Source of the DNA: Archegozetes longisetosus
Lineage: Eukaryota > Arthropoda > Arachnida > Sarcoptiformes > Trhypochthoniidae
Assembly: GCA_018873245.2 (NCBI GenBank)
Contig: JAEMBT020000009.1
Location: 17,015,794-17,079,793 of the forward strand
Direction of reading: 5' to 3'
Length of the DNA: 64,000 bases
This document shows, piece after piece, positions 13,301-25,500 of this stretch (the first letter of the stretch is position 1; each line of letters opens with the position of its first letter). The position numbers and the translations under genes were made by a program. The notes under the pieces were generated by a model. The model made no database searches and had not been told where the DNA came from. It saw only the letters and a list, made by a program, of their open reading frames with translations.

Positions 13301-16300
13301 TCTACATTTTGAAAGCTTACAGTGCATGTCTTGTTTTACAAAAGTAATTTAGTATTACATTCTGAGTATTGTTGAAGTATTGCGTAAAGTAAATGGGATT
13401 TTATGTTTATTTCAAAAAGATTTTATCTTTGCCGGATTTGCAGAAATTATAAATTCTTTCTCCTCATTCAAGTTGATTCCTTCACAAGTTTGTACTCTTA
13501 AAAGAAAAGAAATATTTGAAGGTTATTCGCTCATTTCTATGTATCCTTCAAGGCATTCTATTCGCAAGATTAACGGCTCAGATCTGATCAAACTCTAATC
13601 AAACGTCTAACTCGCAGAGTAAATAAGGCCTAATACAAAGATTCGAATGATTTCTTTGGATATATATTCATGTTTGCGAAAAGAATTATTCAATGCATTT
13701 ATTTTTTTAAACCTGAAATTCTGGAAATTAAAGAAATACATTGAAAGAGTTAAGCTTCCTAAAAGAATTACTTTAGACATTAAATTCAATAGAAATGTTT
13801 GGATTTAAATAATTTGATTTTGCAAAAGCCCTATAAGCCTTCTTTTAACTAATAAGAAGTTTGGCTTTCTTTATAGGAATGTTCAGAATCTGAAAATGTC
13901 AAATTAAAGAACCTGATGACTGGCATAAATGCTTTCAAATTGAAAATGCTTTTGTTCCATTTTCTCTCTTTTACCGATTATTTCAATCATTAATTTTCTC
14001 AATTATTCAAACTTAGAAAATCCATAAAAATAATTTTGAATTACCCAAAATAATTAGTATTTTTTAGAAATATAACTCAACGATTTATTTGTCTTTCGCT
14101 ATTAGTTACTTTTCGAAAGTTATTTAAGCAAACAATTTGTGATCGATAAGTCAATTTCTTAATTTTGAGATGCTCTAAATGCAGAACAAATAAGTATGCA
14201 AATTTTGTCGGCATAAGTTGTCTAATAATTTGTCATATATTTGATTTTCTGTCATATCTTCAATGATTTACCGCTTTAATAAATATTTAAATGCGGAACT
14301 TTCTATTGAATGTATTTTCGTCATCAATCGATTGTAAGTTAGAAATATTCTGAACCAAGTATTGAAATCTTACTTTAAAAAATATTTCCATATTTCAGAT
14401 AAATATCCCAATGAATTGCTCCGACATTTTTTGATAAGTCTTAGAATGCTACAGAATATATATAAGCTTGAAAGTTATCAAAATATCTTGTCAGGCATAA
14501 GTGATTTCAGTCGTTAGGTTCAACTCATTTTTGATGACGTTTCAAAAAGCCTGAATGCTTGTCAGTTTCGTTCACTTTTCAAGTGTTATTTCAACTATCA
14601 AATTATTCTTATGATTGAGCTATTCGTTCAATAGAAACAATTGAAAATAAGGATTTTCATTTACATTATCTATTTGACCTAATTCACTTTGACATAAAAA
14701 CCACTACTTCTATGTTTATAACTTTAATTCAAAATTTAGATATTACGTGAGCGTAACGATGTGATAGATATGGTAAGAAATTTAGATAACACTTTCACGA
14801 TAAGTTATCTTTTAGGTACTAATAATCTGTTGCGATGTCCACTTTTTCATATGATAACTTGTAATTGAGAATAAATATGAAACTTACATAAGATTGACGA
14901 GCACTTTGACGATGTGTATCACAAATAAGCTTTTTTTTATGTAAGCTTAGACATATTTATTACGAAAGCATACTCAGAATCGTTTCAATCATAGTATTAA
15001 TTACACAGGAAAGTATCGAGCCGAATCAATACTTATGGATATGTGACTTTATTGTGGAATGTCGGATTATATCGTTGCTAAACGTGCCGATACGCTGCTT
15101 TAATTTAACTAATTTATACACTAAGTTTGGTTAAATATAAACAAATGTAAGCGTAAGACGCAACAATATAACTCTAATATTCCATAGTAACACAATTTCG
15201 AATTTTTACTCAACTTATGCTTATCTGTGTTTATACTTTGTTCGCTGAACTTAAAACTTATAAAAAACGCTAAAATTATGTTAATTTATGAATAAAGTCA
15301 TGGAATGTATGTTTTTGAGAAAAGTTATAAGTATCTGAGATAAATATAATTTAACCCTTTTTAATTTAATTTTAATATTAAAAATGATATAAAATAATGT
15401 TTGAGCTATTTTTGATTAGTTCTCTAGCTTTTTAATCCAACATTTAGTAATCCCTCGAATAATTGCAGTTTGAAACTAAATGAATATTTTAGAGATGAAT
15501 TTTTATGCATGCATCAACATGATTGAACAATTCACAAAATTTCTAAATTTCTAAATTGTCAGATTAATGGATGAATCATTCAAATTACTTAGAATTTTAG
15601 GCTTATTATACTAATTTTTAAAATTTTCATACCAATGTTTTATAAGATTAATGGATCTAAACTTTAGTTCTGGTCAGTACTCTATTGCTGCAGTTATACA
15701 GTTTGCAAATAACTTTTAATATGTCAAAAATGACCTCCTTTAACAAATTCATAAAAGTTATAAAGTTTTCTCCAAAAACTCTATACCATTCTTTTCTTCA
15801 TTCACATAAATGGATTTTAAGTTTAGCACTAAATGATCTTGGATACTTATTAATTACCCGAAAAAATTTTAACCAAATAAAGTCAAATAACTTCTAATAA
15901 TTTTGCAATTTTTTCACGATTTTTATATTTCGCGAAAAACTGATAAAACTCGGATTTTATTGATAAGTTATAATATAATCGAAAATTAGGGCAAATTGTA
16001 AATTAACTCTTAAACACGAATAGAGTTTATTTCGGAAAATATTAAGATGCGTTTCATAGGCAGAACTTGAAGTTGGACCCATTTGGATACTCAAGCTATT
16101 CACATACACATATGGCTTTTAAGTTTCAACGACTACAAGTTTTGAAACGATAATCACAGAGTTTGACAGAAAAAATGAAGAAAATGATTTATGTTATAGC
16201 TTTAAAAAATTACGTTCAAAATCTTATCACTGATGACAAATTGTTAAGCTAACACTTGTTATCAGATTCTAAGTCATTCTTATATATTAGCCAGATATGG

Positions 16301-16930
16301 TCAATGTTGATGTTTCACAAGTAAAAAAAGCCAAATACGCATCAAATTTAACTAACGTTTCATTCATCAAAAGATTGAATCATTATCAATTTTCATCAGA
16401 GAATAGCCTTTAATTTTGTCAAATAATTTCAACAAACACTGAGATAATAGAATTTCGGCTCTTGTGTTTGACAAATGTAATGCCTTATGGTCAATTGTAA
16501 TTATTGATGTTGTCATCTAAAGATTTGCCGGATGGATTCACTATTGATGTGAGCGTAAATAACTTGAAAACACAAACACCTTTATATCTTGAATCGAAAT
16601 GATTTATTCTTTTAGTGATGTGAAATAAGTACGAAAAATATAATTTGTATTGTTCTAACAAAAATAGATTTTGGAATATATTGTAATGGCCTAATGCTAC
16701 TAACTGTGCATACTTACTATAGAATACGTTGTAACAAAACTCAAGGGATAGCAAATTACTTGTTTTTACGAAACTTGATTGAGTCTGAACACTTTAACAA
16801 TAGGTTGATCTCCGTTTATGGTATCAGTCTAACTTTGCTATACACTCTGACCAGTTTATAGTTTATGCTTTTGGCTGCATCTACCCGTTCACTATAAAGT
16901 GATTAGAGTATAATTAGTTCTCAATGCGTA
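7343..16930. other. Gene desert, AT-rich
   Basis: I see no gene that I can support in these 9.6 kb. Short frames such as 9995-10291 (-), 13380-13598 (+) and 15685-15897 (+) lack motifs, plausible start contexts and splice support. Noted points: a signal-peptide-like short frame at 10110-10202, a coding-like lysine-rich patch at 9070-9190, a possible terminal-repeat element at 11102-11373, and low-complexity 'attcaaaa' DNA at 12905-12985. The region can hold introns, regulatory DNA or decayed transposons. Confidence 0.6.
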
Positions 16931-17570
16931 ACAACTAGGTTATACCCGGATTGATAGACATACACTTTATAGACACCCACTTTATAGATATTTCACTTGA
17001 TAGGCTTTCGATTGATACATTTGATCAAATAGACGAATTTTTAAGCTATTCAAAATTCTTCTTTCAGTTTATTCACATATCTGAGATTTTTGAAACAGTT
17101 GTATATTAATTAAACTGAAAATGAAGTACATTGAATCTCACATCTGCTAATCTGCTAATCTTATAAGCTTATGAGAACTAAGGTATTTGACACGTGTAAA
17201 ATGCAAACTCATTCGACTATTTTTCAAATGAATGAAAAGTGATTTTAATTTTGAGTCTATTCAGTTCAATATATTAATTTGTTATTTAATTAGAATTTTT
17301 CTGCATATTTGAATTTCATTAATTGATTAAGCTGTGTGATCTATCTGTAAATTATATCTGAATCAAAATGAAAAAATGATTATTTTTAAAAATTATATTT
17401 AATTAGAATTAACATCAATAATCTCCTCAATAACCAGAATCTTCATTAGTGAAAAATTAGTCTATGAAACGAAAAGTATCTCAATCAGTTGTCTATAAAG
17501 TGGATATCTATAAAGTGGATGTCTATAAAGTGAATGTCTACAAGTTGGGAAGACACCTAGCAACTACAAC
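16931..17570. mobile_element. Inverted-repeat (foldback/MITE-like) element with subterminal repeats
   Basis: The left end (16931-17010) and right end (17487-17570) are inverted copies of each other over about 80 bp. Each contains about three spaced copies of a 16-18-bp block built on 'ctttatagaca'. The blocks sit in the same order in both arms once one is reverse-complemented, and 'ctaggt' occurs at both outer ends. The interior (about 480 bp) has no reading frame. This is the architecture of a non-autonomous DNA transposon. I could not define a target-site duplication, so the exact ends are approximate. Confidence 0.6.
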
Positions 17571-17964
17571 TCTGCCAACCAATTCAATGAATGCATGTTT
17601 TACTCAATTTTTTTGGTGATAACCAGACCCTAGTGTCTATAGAATCATTCTATGTTCTATTGTACTCAAAATAGCCCGCGAATAACACGTAAGTATGAAT
17701 AGCTTATGAATGAATAGCTATTCAAATATTTATTTGATTTAATTTATTTGCCTAACAAAGAAAATTGAAACAATTGTTTTACCATTATTTCCTTCATTAA
17801 ACATAACAATAATAATGAAGTCGAGAGTTTAGTCATAAAAATTTAACAAATTATTGGCTGAAAGTTTGATAAACCTGTCTAAATTTCACATGCGCTTAAG
17901 TCGTTCTTAAGAAAGAATTTAAACTATGACAAGTATGTTTTATTGATTTTTAATAGCTACTCAC

Positions 17965-18219
17965 CGTTGCCAAACATACCAGAATTGTCCGGTACAGTCA
18001 GTATAAATTAACCTAAGAGTTCCAGCAGAAGTAAAGGATCCAAATGGTATGGAATAAAGCATTTGATACTTTTAGAGAATGGATTGTAGTGCCAATGAAA
18101 AGGGTATTCAATATATATTATATAACTTTGTTCCTAGATATTTGAACCTTTTCTTCTTCTGGGACTCATAGGTTAATTTAAACTGACTGTACCGGTCAAT
18201 TCTGGGAAGATTGGCAACG
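17965..18219. mobile_element. MITE with long terminal inverted repeats (about 255 bp)
   Basis: The left arm starting at 'cgttgccaa' (17965) and the right arm ending at 'ttggcaacg' (18219) are inverted repeats of about 80 bp with scattered mismatches. Shared internal blocks include 'ggtacagtcagt', 'taaattaacct' and 'agaag.aaagg'. The central part has no coding capacity. A clear target-site duplication is not visible. A hAT-related or other DNA-transposon MITE is likely. A decayed hAT transposase begins only about 300 bp downstream, but a link between the two is not shown. Confidence 0.7.
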
Positions 18220-18529
18220 CTAACTTAACTACACATTCAATTTAGACAGGCTTTACTTTAATTCTCTGTTTGTCCATTGCCGAACTAAGCTGAGCTGTCA
18301 ACTCAGCTTAAGAGAAATACTTTATGAAATTTATTAGTTTACTATGTCTTAACTACTTATCCAAATAGAAATTTAATTCTTTTTGTGAAATAGCTATAAA
18401 TAATATGATGTACAGTCCAATGAAGTTTAGTTTAAAAAACATTTTGTAATTATAGCTCATGGAATACGATTTTTAAACGTTTTGACTTTAAGATAGAATT
18501 AAATATTGAATAATTTTGTTCAAAAGCAG

Positions 18530-20200
18530 ATATCGATTTAGAAATTGGACAATCGAGTGAAGGTGAAGACTGAAACACGTGGAAATAGAAACATAAAAGA
18601 CTGTTTTACTGGCGTGGACGATAAATTTAAGCGTGATAAATATGGATCAAAATATAAGAAATTTATTTCGACTAATACTTTGAGAAAACATGTCAAAAAC
18701 GTTGACTCGGAGACAAAATCTAAAACTGCATATTATTACGAAATAGGAAGCATTTTAGAGAATTTTTGACGAGATTTGTCGTTATGGAAAGACATGCATT
18801 CGCTACCATTGAAGAGTCAGATTTTATTACTCTATTAAAGTGTCACCAAATATAGAAATGCCTTCTGAAAAGACAATACAAACAGATATCTTCGAAAATT
18901 TCAATCAAATGAAGTCAAAGCTAATTCAAATGTTTAACGAATTCAGTTTCAAAGTTGGTATTACGACAGACATCTAGATATCGATAGCAAACAGATCGTA
19001 TCTGGCAATAACAGCTCATTTCATTAACGTGAAATGGAATTTAAGAAAAGTTTTAATTGAATTCTGTTACATTCTACATTTACACGAATGAGAACAAGTA
19101 AAAAATGCTTTAATGAAAACTTTAAATTAACATAATATTCTCAACGAAGTTGTTATAATTACTTCTGATAGTGCAATGAATAGCTTATAAGACCATAATC
19201 TTGTGAATGAATATTTGAAATAGAAGTTAGAAAGTGTATACCATTTTTCCCGTTTAGCACATATCTTAGATTTAAGTAAAAATGATGGCATTAAGGACTT
19301 CACTAGAGTTTCACTTAGGGAGAACTTGGTGTCATGAAAGATTCTTCAAGTAAGGCTCAAACCTCTGAAAAAAACGGCAAAAGCTAATAATCATGAATAT
19401 GTTAAGCTTAAACGATATATATCTAATGGAGTTCAACATATGATATGATCAAGAGAGCTATAAAAATGAAGTGAGTCATCCAGACTATGTGCATCAACGA
19501 CGCAGAACATAATCTATATTTTATATCGGAAAAATGAAACAATTTGGAGACTATCTCAGAATTTTTGAAACCATTCTATGAGGCAACTATTTTTCTTTCT
19601 ATACAGAAATATTCAAGCATTAATTTTGCATTGCCTTTGCTTAAAACCCTAAAAGATCACTCAAATCTTGTTTTAAATGGATCATTGCTTAAGAGATGTT
19701 CAGAAATGATTCTCATTAAGGCTTGAAAAATATGAAATGCGTCTAGAATCGACTTAAGCCTTTTTGCTGCTATTTTAGATCCACGTTTTAACTTGATTAT
19801 TTGAGATTTATCCTAAAATTAGAGTATGAGAACATAAAGAAATTCAATGAAACATTTAGCGATTACTGCGAGAAACATTGAACTGCAATAAAGAATATAA
19901 TAATAAAAGCTTTAATACTAAAATCAGTATATAAGAAGCGGAGGTTCGATAATACAAAATAAGTGGAAGATTATTCTAAAATATCACAAGATTTTGGTAT
20001 AAATCCAATTGAATGATAAAAATTATATGAATACATATCCTTGCCTTTTAAAATTTGCTTTGAATGCTGCAGTAATGTCACCAGTGTCTTCTCTAAACCT
20101 ATTTTATTATTACTCAACAAAAAACAGATTATTAGACACTTCAATGAGAATTTTAACGTCCTTGAACTCAATGGTCAAATACTTTGATTCAGAATAGAAA
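18530..20200 (+). pseudogene. Decayed hAT-family transposase
   Basis: Pieces of one hAT transposase appear in order across several frames. First is a BED-finger-like N-terminus with its metal ligands lost ('TLRKHVKN', 18545-18769). Next is the catalytic-domain start 'GITTDI' followed by a stop and 'RSYLAITAHF' (about 18955-19030). Then come 'ITSDSAMN' (about 19160), 'RLAHILDL' (about 19255), 'FLKPFYEAT' (about 19565) and 'AAILDPRF' (about 19770). Last is the C-terminal dimerisation region with 'YPCLLKFAL' and a conserved 'PVSS' (about 20035-20195). In-frame stops and frameshifts interrupt every segment, so it is dead. In living relatives this protein cuts and pastes its own element, leaving 8-bp target duplications. 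I could not identify the terminal repeats. Confidence 0.8.
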
Positions 20201-20977
20201 AAAATTATTTGATATTTTAATTACCCATAAACTTAAGTAACAAAACGTCATTGAAATTCAGATTATTTAAAACTCCTAGACTAATTTTTCTTACTCTGTA
20301 TCTGTTTTTCAATATTTCTAATATTAAGGTGTTTCGCAAAGAATCTTATGAGTGGGCTCAGCTCAAACTCAGGGCAACTCAGTTCATGTCTATCACTACT
20401 AATGCATAGAGAATAACATAGTGAATACGATTGTGACCGCAGAGCGCTAAACCTCTAATCTATTCTAACTAATTTAACTCAGTTAATGACGATACCAGTA
20501 TCTTTAGTTGGTCAAATGGAAGCTTAGCACGTGCAACGCACTGTGCGTAAGTCATCTATGCAGTAAGGTTGGACAGAGATCGTACATTTGGGTTATGGTA
20601 CCGCTGCAGTGAGTTTTTAATTGTGCGTTATTAGGTAAATGGTATCGTGCAGTTCACTTAATTGAAATACATTAAGCTGTTAGTGAGCAGTATCATTCTT
20701 ATCATATCACTAAATTAAGCTAAGTTAGTTAGGTTAGGTTAGGCGCGCCTACGCTTTAATACTTCTATCCCAGGTGAAACGTATCAGTTTCTCATATCTA
20801 ATGCTTATGAGAGCAGACAAAGCGAACTGCACGCCAACACTTGCCGTACTTTTGCCTCAAACCTTATGATTTGTTTACGTTACAACACGTGACACAAATT
20901 TGCAGTTTTTAATTCAAAATCAGACCACATTTTCTTATTTAAGTTTTTTAATACATTTATTAATTAAATGAAATATA
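20201..20977. other. Intergenic region upstream of the SPOUT methyltransferase gene
   Basis: Non-coding. It is richer in G and C than most of the window between about 20500 and 20880. At 20723-20744 there are three TTAGG units, the arthropod telomere unit, followed by 'ggcgcgcc'. Three units are too few to mean more than chance. The promoter of the downstream gene is probably in the last few hundred bases. I see no convincing TATA box. Confidence 0.5.
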
Positions 20978-22305
20978 ATGCCTAAACAAATCACGAATTG
21001 GAGAGAAAAACATCAATTGATTAAAGAGTGGAAAAAACAGAAAAAGGCTAAAAAGGAGAATAAAATTAAAGACAAAAATGAGTCAAAAGTAGAACAAATT
21101 GATGCCAATATTGAAGACAAGAATGAACTCGCAACTGATTCGTCTCTCGGTCGTAAATGGACAGCAAGTATTGCTATTCCAGCCTCTATTGTAGACAACG
21201 CACAGTCACCTGAACTCAAGACATACCTTTGCGGACAAATCGCACGCGCATTAGTTGTCTTTAATATCGATGAAATCGTTGTTTTTGATGAATACTCGAA
21301 ACAAGCGTTTGGGTTTGTTCTCAATTCATATTTCTATTTATTTAAATTTTGTTTTTAATTACTTTATTATTTAATTATTGAAGTGATTCAGAAGAAGGAC
21401 TCCTTTATGACAAGAGAAAGGCGTCAATAGTTCAAATGGTCCGTATTTTGCAATACTTGGAATGTCCACAGTATTTGAGAAAATACTTGTTTTCTCTTCA
21501 AAAAGACTTGCAATTTGCCGGTCAGTCATTTCAAGTCTATTTCAATATCATTATAATTGTGATTAACTGTTGAAAACTTGTTATTAAATAAGTTGTTTAT
21601 CATTAAAGGTTTACTGAATCCGCTCGACTCTATACATCATCTAAAGGCTGATGACGTCTGTGCCTATAGAGAAGGAGTTGTGACAAACCGTCCCGTAAGA
21701 GAAGGCAAAGGATCCTATGTTTATATAGGACTACAAAAAGACGTTCAAATTGACAAATGTCTTAAGCCTAACGTTAGAGTGACTGTTAAATTAACTGATA
21801 CGACAAACAAGAAAAAAATGAAAGGAATAGCAGTCTCTCCATCAGAACCACGAACAGAAGCGGCACTTTATTGGGGATATAGTATACGGGTAGCTAAGTC
21901 ACTTAGTGCTGTCTTCACTGAATCGCCATTTGATGGAGGATATGACTTAACGATTGGCACTTCCGAAAGAGGAGATAATGTCGACAAAACGTTGAAACAA
22001 ATTCCTAAACATTTCTCTCATTTATTGATTGTTTTCGGCGGTTTGAAAGGTCTGGAAGCAGCTCACGACGCAGATGAATCGTTGTCTGGTGTTGAAGACA
22101 CCAGGGATTTATTTAATCATTATTTAAATACTTGCCCCAATCAGGGATCAAATACTATAAGAACTGAGGTATTATTCTGTACTTATTTGACTCAAGATTT
22201 TAATTCAAATTTATTCTTAATCGACAGGAAGCAGTTTTAATTACACTTTCGGTTTTGAGACGGAGATTATTAAAGTTTAGAGCAAGTCCGACGTTGAATT
22301 CGTAG
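20978..22305 (+). CDS. SPOUT1: SPOUT-domain RNA methyltransferase (SPOUT1/C9orf114/CENP-32 type)
   Basis: The SPOUT1 family is a nucleolar/spindle-associated SAM-dependent methyltransferase thought to modify the uridine base of large-subunit rRNA and to act at kinetochores. Four exons join in phase: 20978-21312, 21384-21520, 21609-22168 and 22228-22305. They give about 369 residues, close to the roughly 376 of the human protein. An N-terminal lysine-rich segment (residues about 13-50) precedes the first half of the knotted fold ('VVFDEYS'). Then come 'MVRILQYLECPQYLRK' and 'DLQFAGLLNPLDS', an inserted OB-like part (about residues 175-240), 'LYWGYSIRVA', 'GYDLTIGTSERG', 'LIVFGG' and the SAM-knot 'NTCPNQGSNTIRTEEA'. 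These match the family block by block, with no break. The first donor could instead be at 21307, six bases earlier. It converges on the acidic-repeat gene, with stops about 225 bp apart. Confidence 0.93.
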
Positions 22306-22529
22306 ACTTTATTTTACTGGAAATGATGTTTTTATCAATTATTTTTATAAAACTAATCAATTCTGTGACCAAATATTTATAAATTTTCGCTCAAAATAAA
22401 ATCAATAAGTCATTACATTAAAAATATTACTGATTAAGTAAACACATAAAATATTGAAGGAATGGATAATAAAAATGATGTATATATTTATAATTTGATT
22501 AAACTAGTTATACAAATCGGTTAAATAAT

Positions 22530-25500
22530 TCAATGTTTTAAAAAACTTGTATGTTTTACAGAATGCATTTCCCAAAACGAAGACGATTCCTGAAAGTAAT
22601 ACTAAACTTTAGAATAGAATTTCAACATATCTAACGATTTCAATCTTCAACTTACCGTAACATCAGTCACATTACTGGCATCTAAACATTCCGGTTTTTT
22701 AGCTGACGATTTACCGCCAATATGCTTAATCACCAAAGGTATCACTGAATTCGTGTCTTTAGGTTTGCTCATTTTAGGAGAGCCTCTACTTCTATATGAC
22801 AAAACAGGCAGCTGTGATGGCTTTGCTATTTTGCTCGAATCGGATCCAATTTTGGAGGTATTTTTCTTCAATAGAAATCCAGGTTGAGGCAAACCGAGTT
22901 TGGAATGAGAGACCGGCACTTCTTTGGGACGGACAATGCGTTGTATTGGAGGCGTTGGCCTGTGTTTGATATACTACACAAAAATTTAAATAATTAAAAA
23001 CTGAATTTAACTATTAACCAAAATCGAATCAACTCACATTAGCGACAGGGCTGACCACATTATCGAACTGTACACTTTTAGTACTAGATTGAGTCGGAGT
23101 TTTTGGAGAACGAGTAGTCTTTTGCGGTGGTTTAATGCCCGATGCCTTTACTACTTGTTCGTTAAAATCAATGTGTTTTTTGGCGGAAGTCGATTTGCCA
23201 TTAGCTGGGATTCGACTAATCTGTTGTGGCGGTTTAATACCTGAATGTTTCTTGAGGTCACTATTGTTTGCTTTGTTGGCAGAATTAGATTTTGCAGATT
23301 TTTCAACGGAAGACACCATTTTAAGGGGTTCAATATTTCCAGATATGTCAGTTAATGGCGATCTGGCAAATGTCACTTTTTTCTTACTTGATCTCAAAGT
23401 TATACTTTTAGCTTCTAGTTTAATACTCTTTGGCGTTACATTTTTAGCATTTTTCAAATTTTCCTCCACTACTTCGTTCACTTTTACGTTCATTTCTTCT
23501 TTTTCGACAATTTCTTCAACTCTTTCATTAATTTGTTCACGTTTTATGCAACTTCGCCCAATATTTTCAGAATTTTCATCAATAACCTGAACTCTTTCTT
23601 CTAGATTTTCTTCTTTATTCTCAATATTAATCGATTCAGTTTGAGTTTGACTTTTGTCTTGAAATTTTTCAGTAATTGATTCCTCACTTTCATTGATAAC
23701 CTCAAGTGCAGTCGTTTCAAAGTTGAGCGAACCAGTGGTTTGTTCTTCACTTTGGGCAGATTGGTCAAAATCTGCGTTACAGGCCATTTCATTCAGTATG
23801 AAGTCCAGCGTTGAATCATTTATATTTAAATTTGCTTTTTGAGGTGTTGCTTCTCTTGAGATGACACCAATTTGTTCTTTTTATTAGACTTTACGAACTT
23901 TTGCGGTAGAGTTATGTCGACCAGAGAACAAGTGATCGGGACTTCATCTGTTTTGATGAATGGAAGCGCGAAACATCTGTGAATTGCTTGGCGGCAAATG
24001 GTGACAACAGATCCATAGCATTGACTTCAATATCATTAGTGTTTTCAAACAGTTGAGTAGTTATCGTAGGAATGGTTGTGTTTGGTATCAGTGAAACATT
24101 AGGTTTACTATCGTTAACAACTAAATTGTTGTTCAATTTAGGGGTAATCTCTTCATCAATAATATCAGGACTCGAATCAATCAGAAGTCGTTCAGTATTA
24201 ATGAGACCTAATGAAGAGTTCCTTTTCTCGACATTTTGGCCACTTTTCAAAGAGCTAAGAAAAGTGGGACTAAACGGATCCGAAATTACGACACTCTCAT
24301 CGATCAGATGCTGAACTGATTTATTACAAACGATTTGATTATTTTGATCATTAGGAGTGTTGCTGAACGAGTCAAACTCCAAAGCACTTTCGTCTACCGA
24401 ATGATAAATAGATTCGTCTTTAATATTATCTTCATTTCCAACATTAGGGGCATTAAGTGATGAATGAGTGCCGTCCTGATCATCAATAAAAACGTTTTCA
24501 TCAATTGAATCATCTTGATTATTATCAATCTTATCTACAGAGACGATACTTTCATCGATTGTGTGCTGAATCGAATCATTTTGAATCTTATTCTCATTTT
24601 GATCCACAGAAATAACACTTTCATCAATTGAGTGCTGAGTCGAATCACTTTGAACGTTATTCTCATTTTGATCAACAGAAACAATACTTTCATCAATTGA
24701 GTGCTGAGTCGAATCACTTTGAATCTTATTCTCATTTTGATCAGTGACAATACTTTCATCAATTGAATTCTGAATCGAATCATTTTGAATGTTATCAATC
24801 TGATCTACAGAAACAATGCTTTCATTAATTGAGTGCTGAATTGAATCATTATGAGTCTTATTCTCAAATTGATCCGCAGAAACGATACTTTCAACAATTG
24901 AATGCTGAGTCGAATCACTTTGAATCTTATTCTCATTTTGATCAGTGACAACGCTTTCATCAATTGAATTCTGAATGTTATCAATCTGATCTACAGAGAC
25001 AATACTTTCATCGATTGAGTGCTGAATTGAATCATCTTGATTATTATCAATCTGATCTACTGAGACGATACTTTCATCAATTGAATGTTGAACCGAATCG
25101 TTTTGAATCTTATTCTCATTTTGATCAACAGTGACAACGCTTTCATCAATTGAATTCTGAATCGAATCATTCTGAACGTTATCGATTTGATCCATAGAAA
25201 TAATGCTTTCATCAATTGAGTGCTGAATTGAATCATTTTGAATTTTATTCTCATCTTGATCCACAGAAACAATGCTTTCATCAATTGAATGCATCGATTT
25301 ATCATTAATCTTATCATCATTGTCGACATCAACAACTTTACTATTCGAGTGAATCTCAACCTGATCTTCAGTAAGACTTTGATCGACAAAATACTGAACT
25401 GAATCATTAATAACTTCAATAACTTGCACTTCAACAGCATTACTATAAGAGTGGATCTCATTCTGATTCTGGCATACATTGATATCAAGATGGCTTATGT

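Noticed and set aside
20723-20744. TTAGG repeats (arthropod telomere unit)
   Set aside because: Only three units, inside a gene region; not an interstitial telomere tract.
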